This document shows positions 57,006 through 64,000 of a stretch of 64,000 nt of DNA, one piece after another. The position numbers and the translations under genes are program-made. Location of the stretch: contig CM070594.1 of assembly GCA_036346395.1 (NCBI GenBank), positions 56,715,519-56,779,518 of the forward strand. Direction: 5' to 3'. Each line of letters begins with the position of its first letter. Positions within the stretch are counted from its first letter, which is position 1. Below the pieces are notes generated by a model that saw only the letters and a list, made by a program, of their open reading frames with translations, searched no databases and had not been told where the DNA came from. The stretch is from Hsuehochloa calcarea (Eukaryota; Streptophyta; Magnoliopsida; Poales; Poaceae).

Positions 57006-57204
57006 CCCAAGTCTTTATTCATCATCCTGGAACATAACCTATACATCCAACTCATGGAAAAAGTTAGTTCCACAATATGATTATCATTAATTACAACATC
57101 ATACCATTAACTCATAATAGTGGGACAAGATACTTCAATCTTTCCCTCTTTGGTAATCGATGATAACCATTTTAATCACACATAAAATGAATGTTGATAA
57201 ATGT

Positions 57205-57505
57205 AACACGATATGAGTATATATAAACTACACAAGTCATATATATACTCACACCATGAGTATGCGAGAACTACACAAGTTCTACATACTCAAAACATAA
57301 GTATACGAGAACTACATAAGTTCTATATACTCACAACATGAATATACACGAACTACACAAGTTTTATATACTCAAAACATAAGTATACATAGACTACACA
57401 AGTTTTGTATACTCAAAATATAAGTATACAAACACTACACAAGTTTTGTATACTCAAAACATAAGTATGCAAAGACTACTCAAGTTTTGTATACTCATAC
57501 GGATA
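57205..57505 (-). repeat. About 41-bp tandem repeats in the leading module of X-
   Basis: Around eight imperfect units of the type ACTACACAAGTTTTGTATAC TCAAAACATAAGTAT..., against three in X+ (24720-24841). Confidence 0.75.
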
Positions 57506-57878
57506 AATTTCAAAGTAAGGATCCCAAATATACGTGGAGAATGGAATATGGATCAATACTTATGAAACCACAAAATATAGAGTGAACTCCCCCTAAATGT
57601 GTGCATAGACAAATGTGTAATAAGAATCAAATGCACATATTCAAGTTATACTTATGATGGAGTTCAACCTATATTTTGGATCCAAGGAATGCAACAATAT
57701 ATAATATTAAGATGTCGATTGCATACCTCGTTGAATTTCACATTTATATCCAAATGAGACTACACACTAAATATAGAAATAGAATTGTTAGTCTCACAAT
57801 TGGATTTATTATTAATCACCAAAACACTCCATTAACTCATAATAACGGGTCTATATTCTTCACCTCCTCAACCTTACA

Positions 57879-58532
57879 GATGGCGACACGAGGTGGTAGA
57901 GAGGAGGAAAGGCGACGACGCGGTAAGGCGACGTCGGGGTCGGGAGAAAGCAACGGGAGGGAAGGGAGAAGAGGGGGCGGCGGCACCTCAGAGGAGAAGT
58001 GGCAGCGCCGGGTATGGGAGGGGAGGTAGCGACGGTGCACGTGGAAGAGGCAGAGATGAAGGCGTCCTTCTCTCACCGCACCACCGTCTCGAGTTCACCA
58101 CACCGCATCTTCTTCATCCTAATCCTCCCATGCGCCGTAGCCACCTCCTGCTCTACGCCGGTCAAGCAAGCATCGCCGCTGCCTCCTCGCTTACCGCTGC
58201 AATGTCACCATCGCCTCCTCCCTCGGCCTCCCACCTCCTCACCACAGTGTGCCTAACATGGGCTACAGAGGCCAATGACTATGAGAACCGAGTCATGGCT
58301 TGAGCTCGGGGTGAAAAAATGTGCTCGTCGACATGTACTCCTCTTCCTTGCAGGGCAACAATGGCTGGAAATGGGTAGCTCACCGGGGAGGGAAGCCGGC
58401 ATCAACTTCAACTTCTAAAGGTAAACAATCTATGCACTCAAAATTTTAATTTTTGGGTAGTAGTAGTAGTAGGTGATGCAATAGGCGGAGTGAGTTAATT
58501 ATTATATTTATATGTGTGTAAAATAAAATCGA
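57879..58532. other. GC-rich sequence between Y and S2
   Basis: Arg/Gly-rich frames occur on the plus strand (57893-58303) and Pro/Ser-rich ones on the minus strand. No domain is seen; composition explains them. A (TAG)n run lies at about 58459-58473. Confidence 0.4.
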
Positions 58533-58537
58533 TATTT

Positions 58538-60300
58538 TGTTGGACCGAAAAGGCGACTAGAGGGGGGGTGAATAGGAGCACGCTCACTTTTCACAAATAC
58601 TGGATTCAACACAATTTCACTCCGGTAGCTATGGAAGCTATGAAGATCAGTATATCAGTACGGCGGAAGACTAATATTGAATCCAATTAACACCCCTAAG
58701 CAATACTACAAAAGATCAAGCACAAGATAACACGTCACAGTGCACTGCCGGTCAGACCGCTGCCTCAAGGGTGGTCAAACCGATTTGCTGCCGTCGGATC
58801 GGCGGTGCCGCAAGCGATCGACCTGGCCTCGAATGTAATGATCACCAGATGGCGAAGATGAAATTAGATGAAACTTTTGATCTACTAATCCAAACTTGAT
58901 GAAACTTGGAACACACCATCTCTATGATAACATAAACCTATTCCAATCGAAGATTATGATAATTCTTGGAAGAATAGCGATCCTTTTCGATTTAATTGAA
59001 GAAGGGTTAAAAACCGGGTCAAAACTCTTGCTCGTAGGTGATTGATGATCAAGATGATCCTAGATAGATTCCCACACGTCACAGCAAGCAAGATCACGTG
59101 AAGAAACCAAGTAAAAACTCACGGATCAAAGAAATACATAAAATCATCAAATAGAGAGAAAGAACGCAATGAGACAAAACATTGATCAAACTTTCCTTGG
59201 ATTGATTGATATGATCTGGGCTTACAGCCACTCCATCAATGGAGGACAATGCTCAATCCAAGAGCACGAAAATTACATCAAACTTTCAAAAACCCTAGCC
59301 TCCACAAAAGCTCTCCCGAAGAAAATTAGGGTTTACAAGAATTGCAAAAAGGCGAAGCAAAGGTGCAGCCACCTCCCTCTCCTATTTATAGTGGAGGCTT
59401 AGACCTTCTAGAAGTTTAACTCTATTGGGCTCCCGTTAAGGCCCAAAACAAACGGACACTTACGCACACATTTTAATGCGCTGTCTTTAACATCCCTTGA
59501 CCTAACTAGCTACACCTTGCGCCATCTTGCGCTTCGGATTAGCTAATAGGTCACCCTTGTCCATCTTACACCACGCTTGAGTACATTGACCTCACCCGAC
59601 ATCGTCGATCGTTCTGGACCTCAGCTCTCCAAGCCTAGTCCCGATCATCCTCGCCGTTGACCGTCGTTGACCACCAAGCAACCTGCATAACAATAGACAA
59701 GTAAACCGAATTTGGGAACAAGTTCTTCACAACTTGACCCATGTTGTTCGTCAAAACATGCGTCATGCAACATATATGCCCTGAAACTCATGACTTTGAC
59801 CTAACAACCGAACAACGCCGCCACGACGGACGACGAACCAAGTGGAAACCGGTCAGACCGCCCCTCGGGCGGTCGACCGCCTCGCCGGCTCGATCCGCCC
59901 ACCTGGCGATCGACCGCCAGCTATTGGCCGATCAGACCGCCAGTAAAGACTTAGCCGATTTTCAACCTCTGAAAACCGAAACCTACTGAAAATTTTAAAC
60001 CAATAGAACTTTTGACTAGAGACTCCAAAAATTATGGGACCAAGTGCAATAGAATCCCCTCTCTTGCCTACACCCTCTATTTTTGGCCCAGCTCAAAATA
60101 CCACTTTCTGACATTCCCGATCCGACCACCACTTATGGTCGGTCATACCGATTTGGGACCGGTCGATCACGCTTTGGGCCGGTCGACCGATTCGACTTGA
60201 ATCGAACTTTGCCGAAAACACGTGAAACGATAAACCGTAAACTCCATTGCCAATTGTCACATCATCCTATGATCTGTAGCATATCCCCATGATATCCACA
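58538..60300 (-). mobile_element. S2: Sirevirus solo LTR (1763 bp)
   Basis: On the minus strand it starts TGTGGATATCATGGGGATAT and ends CTTTTCGGTCCAACA. Perfect TATTT duplications lie at 58533-58537 and 60301-60305. The minus-strand TATAAATA is near 59386-59393. Palindromic CGGTC-GACCG units cluster at 58745-58820 and 59845-60190, more decayed than in LTRs 1-3. Confidence 0.85.
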
Positions 60301-60305
60301 TATTT

Positions 60306-61900
60306 ATTATGCGGTTTAGGATCTCTTCTGCTGATATATATCACTCTTTTTTGAAGTTCTATTGCAACAAATAAGCATACTACTAGTATATATCTGGATC
60401 AATTCCGTATTTGCCAGTAGAAGTTGGCTGGATCCTTGAAATGCCATCATGAAATTACTTCTTCCTTCATTGCATCGGATCTCAACTTTCGTCCCTTTTT
60501 TGCCACTCCCCGTCGGTCAACCATTAGTTGACTGTCAAATTGTGCATGAAAAAGACTTATTTGACCTTCTTGCTCTTTCATCTTCTTCTTTATCCCCCTA
60601 TCTCTCCCCCGTCTCTCTCCTCTCTCCCCATCGATCAAGTATGTGATTTACTGACTGTCTTGCCTAGGAGGTTGTGGTTTGTCTCAGGAGGTTCGCGGAC
60701 GGGGGCCTCGAGCAACGCGACGATGTGAGCGTCGATCCTTCTTTCTGGCAGTGCCACGTGACACCTCGACAACGGTGATCTCGCTGGGCGTGGAGGTGGC
60801 AGTGGTGGCGGTGACGACGGATAGGGGCGGGGCCACCGCGGGCGTGACCACATGTGTAGTGTTAGGGGCGTCGATGGTGGTGGTGGTGGCGTCCTCGATG
60901 GCGGAGCGGGAGGAGGTGGTGGTTGGGGTGAAATTTGGCGGTGGCGGCAGTAGAGGCGTCGGGGGTGGCGGCTGAGGAGCGGAGACATGGGGGTGGGTGT
61001 GGTCGGCCTCGGTGCTGGTGAAGTGAAGCATGTAAAGGGGGAGTCATTGTGGATCCGGTGGGCTAGGGCATGAAGAATAAGAGGAAGAGTGAGGATAAAG
61101 AAGAGAATGAAGAAGAAAGGTATGATGGTCATTTTGACAATTTCTTAGTGGTTAACGACGGCTGGACCTAACGAGGCTAACGAGAGTGTCAAAAAAATTG
61201 AAAGTTGAGATCCGATAGTAATAAAGAGAGAAGCAGTTTCACAATGGTATTTCAGGGATCCAACCAACTTCTAACGGCAAATAAGGAATTATTCCTCTAT
61301 ATATACTCGCATGCAAGAGTTTCCCATTTTACATTGGAATTTTCCCACGATCTTATTGGAATTGAACTGTTTCTTGTGAAATTCCTGTGTTTCAAATGGG
61401 AACTTAGTTGACACACAAAAACATAGCAAGCTGCTTATTAATTTCTCCGAATTTTGTTCGAATCTTGACTTTGCGTAAAACTATACAATTCCTACCATGA
61501 AACCGTGTCTTACATAATTCACCAAGGCATGTTTACACCCCTGGACCACAGGAGTACGTACCTATCTCCGTCTGTTAAGCTTTAACTGATCCTACCATCT
61601 TACACGCTAGTACTACTTCTCAAGCACCTCTCAGGTATCCTGCGCGTGGATTAGTTTGGCAATTCGCATAGGTTGGCACATCTGGAGAGCCTGCTCTCTC
61701 CCCCTGAAATGTACTAGTACATACTAGTTTCTACAGAATTCCCAGGCAAAATCTCGTATTCCACAATTCATCGGGGTAAGAAACACATTTATACCCCTTG
61801 GACCAAGGGGGTACCTATCTGCGCCCTGACAGTTTTGACACACGACACCAAGCACGCGCGGAGCAGGCATCGATCTCCAGCGAAACAACCCCGCTCATGT
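60306..61900. other. Intergenic DNA with proline-rich frame and a diverged duplication
   Basis: A minus-strand frame at 61132-60635 begins with a hydrophobic stretch (IIPFFFILFFILTLPLIL) and then becomes proline/arginine-rich; GC-rich frames overlap it on both strands, so I do not call it a gene. Two related blocks near 61510-61580 and 61760-61830 share CTGGACCA...GGGGTACCTATCT-like wording. Confidence 0.35.
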
Positions 61901-62613
61901 CGTTTTAACCCCAATAATTCCCTTTGGCAAGTATCCCGGAGCAAATCTTATCCCGTTTGATACGCGCATCTCGCAGCTGAGCTGATGAGCTGGGCTGGGC
62001 GAAGTGTGCAGAGATCGACCACTCTGCGTTCACATTTAATCGGTATGTCCGTTTGCTCGTCCTCCGATCCCTCGCCACCCCGCGCTGGCTCTGCCTCTGC
62101 CGTGTGGGTGGTCGCGCGCGGGGAGAGCTACGCGAGATGGGCCGGACGGTCGCTGCAAGACACGTCCCTTTCTCCCCGCGCGCGCGCGCGCGGACCACCC
62201 CATCCGGCTGCAGGTCAGACCCCAATTATGGCGGGCGCCCTCTCCGTCGGTAAGTTCAACTCACCCGGCCGCCAACTGCATGCGCCCGCCCAGCTCCTAG
62301 ACTCCACAACCGGTACCTGTTCATGCACGCTGTCCCGGCTTAATGCCTTCGCCTTGTCCCGCCGTCCCTATCGCCGTCGCCGTCGCGAGAATCCCGCTGC
62401 CCCTCAGAGCGCCTCTGCGCCACCAGTTTTGCGGGGGCGGATGGATGCAGAGAGGGATGGAGATCGATCGTATCGATGGATGCATCGGCAACATCAAGAT
62501 GTACCCGTGCCCGAGATGCGCGAATTGATGCACCAACCTCCACCTAGCTAGCTCGCTTGATGCTGAGAGCACGTACGGCGCAGTGCCTGCAGGGAATGTA
62601 GGATTCTCTTTGC
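61901..62613. other. GC-rich intergenic DNA
   Basis: Contains a (GC)n run at about 62180-62191. Long frames overlap on both strands without recognised domains. Confidence 0.35.
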
Positions 62614-64000
62614 GTGCCATTCTGGCCGACCATGCCACTGCCAATATACTCCACCGTCTCCACGCACTCATCCTCATTTTCAAAGCGATTTCAAAATCAA
62701 ATTTACCAAAAAATTTTTTATCAAAATTTGAAAGCTTCAACCTCACCTCAGATTGGGCCTGACCCGGCCCAGGTTTTCCTCGGCCTCGGCCCAGGGCGCC
62801 GCCCCCATCGCCTTCTCCCGTGCGTGCACGCCGATGCCACCCCCGTCCTCTCCTCTGCCGCCACCGGCTCCCACCGCCTGTCGCCTCCTCGGCCGGCGCG
62901 ACTTGGCGCCTCTCCTCGTCGGGTCCCATCGCGCCCCTCCTCGCAGTCCCATCGCCGCCCATCCATTCGGCTCTGCGCCCCGCCTCGCTCGTCTGTCCGA
63001 AGGCCGCCGCTGCGCTGCTGCGCCGCCATCGCCGCATCGCCAGGACCCTCGGGTCGTCGCCGCTCGCCACACGCCCACCTACTCCCGCCGGTCAACCGCC
63101 GCAGCCGCCCATGTTGCCGCCTTGGGACTGCTGCGTGCGCCCCTAACGGCTCGCCGCCCGGCTATAAATAGCGGGCCGCCTCCCTTCTTTCCGCTCCACG
63201 CCGCCTCATCCCTTCTCCTCCTCCGTTCTTGACTGCCGCCGCCTCGCTCCTCTCCTCCTCGGCTCGGTTGCGTCGCCTCGCCGGCTATGCCCTCGCCCGA
63301 CCCCGCTCCGTGCTGCCTCCTCCTTCTCCCCTCCTCTCCCCGCCTCTTTCTCTCCATCCCCCTCTCGTTCTCCGCACGCGTGGAGAAAGCGAGGCGTCGC
63401 GGAGTGCTTTTTAACACCGTCGCCACACTAACAGGTGGGTCCGCCGGCGCTATTCCATGGACCCATGGCCCCGTGGACCAGAACAGTACGTGTGACCTCC
63501 GGTCTACGCAACAGTGCCCGTGGACCACGCACAGTGCACTGGCCACGTGTCAGCTCCTCGATTTTCTGGCTTTTCTGATTTAGTTTTTAATGAAAAATTC
63601 AATTGGAAAGCTTCAAAAATTCATATCTTTTTCATTATAACTCCAAAAATTATGAAACTTGTTCCTAAAATTTTTTAAATTCAAGATTTTGCTAATGACA
63701 CTGGTCTTGTTCAATTTGGAGCTCATTAATTATGAGTTTGATATTTATTTGCCCTCTTTGTTGTTTTGCCTTTTTCTAGTACTTTCGTCCGACTAGGGTT
63801 CGAAGACGCAGGAGACCTCCACTTCGACCAAGCTCAAGAGTACCAAGACCCTACTGCCTTTAACCAAGGCGAGTTAATACTTTGATCATTTTGAGCCTAT
63901 ATTTTATGCAAATTATATTTATTTAAAATATCAAAGTTGCATGCTTTAATTCTGTAATCAAATGTATATTAAAGCTTAAGGTAGTTAAATACTCACTTGA
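62614..64000 (+). promoter_or_regulatory. Promoter-like or LTR-like region with TATA box at 63163
   Basis: GGGCCTGACCCGGCCCAGG at about 62755 is followed by 400 bp of very GC-rich DNA, then TATAAATA at 63163-63170 and a CT-rich leader (63180-63360), then AT-rich sequence with an intron-like character (63570-64000). This order (GGCCCA-rich U3, TATA, leader) is shared in part with the minus-strand segment at 43441-44140. It could be an LTR or the 5' end of a gene that continues beyond the window. Confidence 0.35.

Larger units (their letters stand above)
52770..57862 (-). mobile_element. X-: composite Sirevirus-type solo LTR, split by S1
   Basis: On the minus strand it starts TGAAGAATATAGACCC at 57862 and ends CTCGATCTTACA at 52770. 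Without S1 it is about 3.09 kb. The leading module (57862-57138) matches that of X+ and reads through the site where the tandem Sirevirus entered X+. A polypurine tract (AGAGGGAAAGAT, about 57150-57139) precedes the second LTR start TGAAGTATCTTGTCCC at 57137. The repeat arrays are longer than in X+: about eight 41-bp units and about nine CATCAACACATGATG palindromes. No coding sequence is present. Confidence 0.75.
50998..57878 (+). mobile_element. Y: Sirevirus-like solo LTR, split by X-
   Basis: The left part (50998-52769) starts TGAAGAATCTAGACCC and reaches CCTCTAGTCGGCCTCC. The remaining end, TCAACCTTACA, lies at 57868-57878 after the X- insertion. Rejoined length is about 1.78 kb. It carries the same motif order as X but without the leading module: CATTATGTGTTAATGG start, GCGAATGTGTTTTGC palindromes (51450-51660), CGGTCTGACC palindromes (51720-51930), and the palindromic TATA region GGGGTATATATACCCC at about 52057. 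Flanking pentamers TTTGG (50993) and GATGG (57879) match at only three of five positions, so the target duplication is not proven. Confidence 0.65.

Noticed and set aside
60635..61132. Membrane-anchored proline-rich protein on the minus strand
   Set aside because: It has a hydrophobic start but then composition-driven Pro/Arg sequence, with competing frames on both strands and no recognised family.
61985..63546. Several overlapping frames of 100-250 codons on both strands
   Set aside because: They lie in GC-rich DNA where stop codons are rare, overlap on opposite strands, and are Pro/Arg/Ser/Ala-rich with no domain.

Overview
The window looks like nuclear DNA of a grass (Poaceae), most likely Oryza or a close relative. 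The basis is the mix of transposable elements: Sirevirus-type Ty1/copia, Tat-lineage and Tekay-like Ty3/gypsy, an Angela/BARE/RIRE1-like LTR, CACTA ends with ACAGACGGTT subterminal repeats, and an L1-type LINE. I recognised no intact host gene, rRNA or tRNA. Almost everything is transposon, much of it nested, and every reading frame of any length is broken. Family assignments come from reading motifs; no database search was run.

Left part, 1-34148. A CACTA 3' end (1-693) abuts the 3' end of a Tekay-like gypsy element (LTR 785-1739). That LTR interrupts an intron-containing plus-strand reading frame (1740-4303), which I place as the antisense accessory ORF of a minus-strand Tat/gypsy element. 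The gag-pol remains of that Tat element run from about 32450 down to 27209, and its truncated 5' LTR is at 33698-34148. A composite solo LTR (X+, 4989-26902, target duplication GTTGT) sits inside it. Inside X+ is a 19.4-kb tandem Sirevirus, LTR-internal-LTR-internal-LTR (5227-24588), with one pair of GTTTT target duplications. A second CACTA fragment (32587-33513) replaces the Tat leader.

Middle part, 34149-44140. A second Tat element of the same family lies on the plus strand (LTR ending at 35812, PBS, gag, protease, RT, archaeal-type RNase H, integrase), head to head with the first. Its integrase region is split by an Angela-like solo LTR (41152-42777, duplication CTATT). Its 3' end is lost near 43410-43450, where GC-rich sequence with a minus-strand TATA box begins.

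Right part, 44141-64000. AT-rich intergenic DNA holds a truncated LINE (45591-46334, minus) and an RG-rich pseudogene (49477-50460, minus). Then comes a three-layer nest: solo LTR Y (50998-57878, plus) contains composite LTR X- (52770-57862, minus, duplication CCTCC), which contains Sirevirus solo LTR S1 (54054-56056, minus, duplication GCATT). A further Sirevirus solo LTR, S2, lies at 58538-60300 (minus, duplication TATTT). The last 3.7 kb is GC-rich promoter-like sequence with a TATA box at 63163.

The main points for a second look are the mosaic third LTR of the tandem Sirevirus, the composite LTR that carries a second LTR start and polypurine tract inside itself at two unrelated sites, the ordered palindrome arrays in these LTRs, and the pairs of related copies that serve as empty-site controls for one another.
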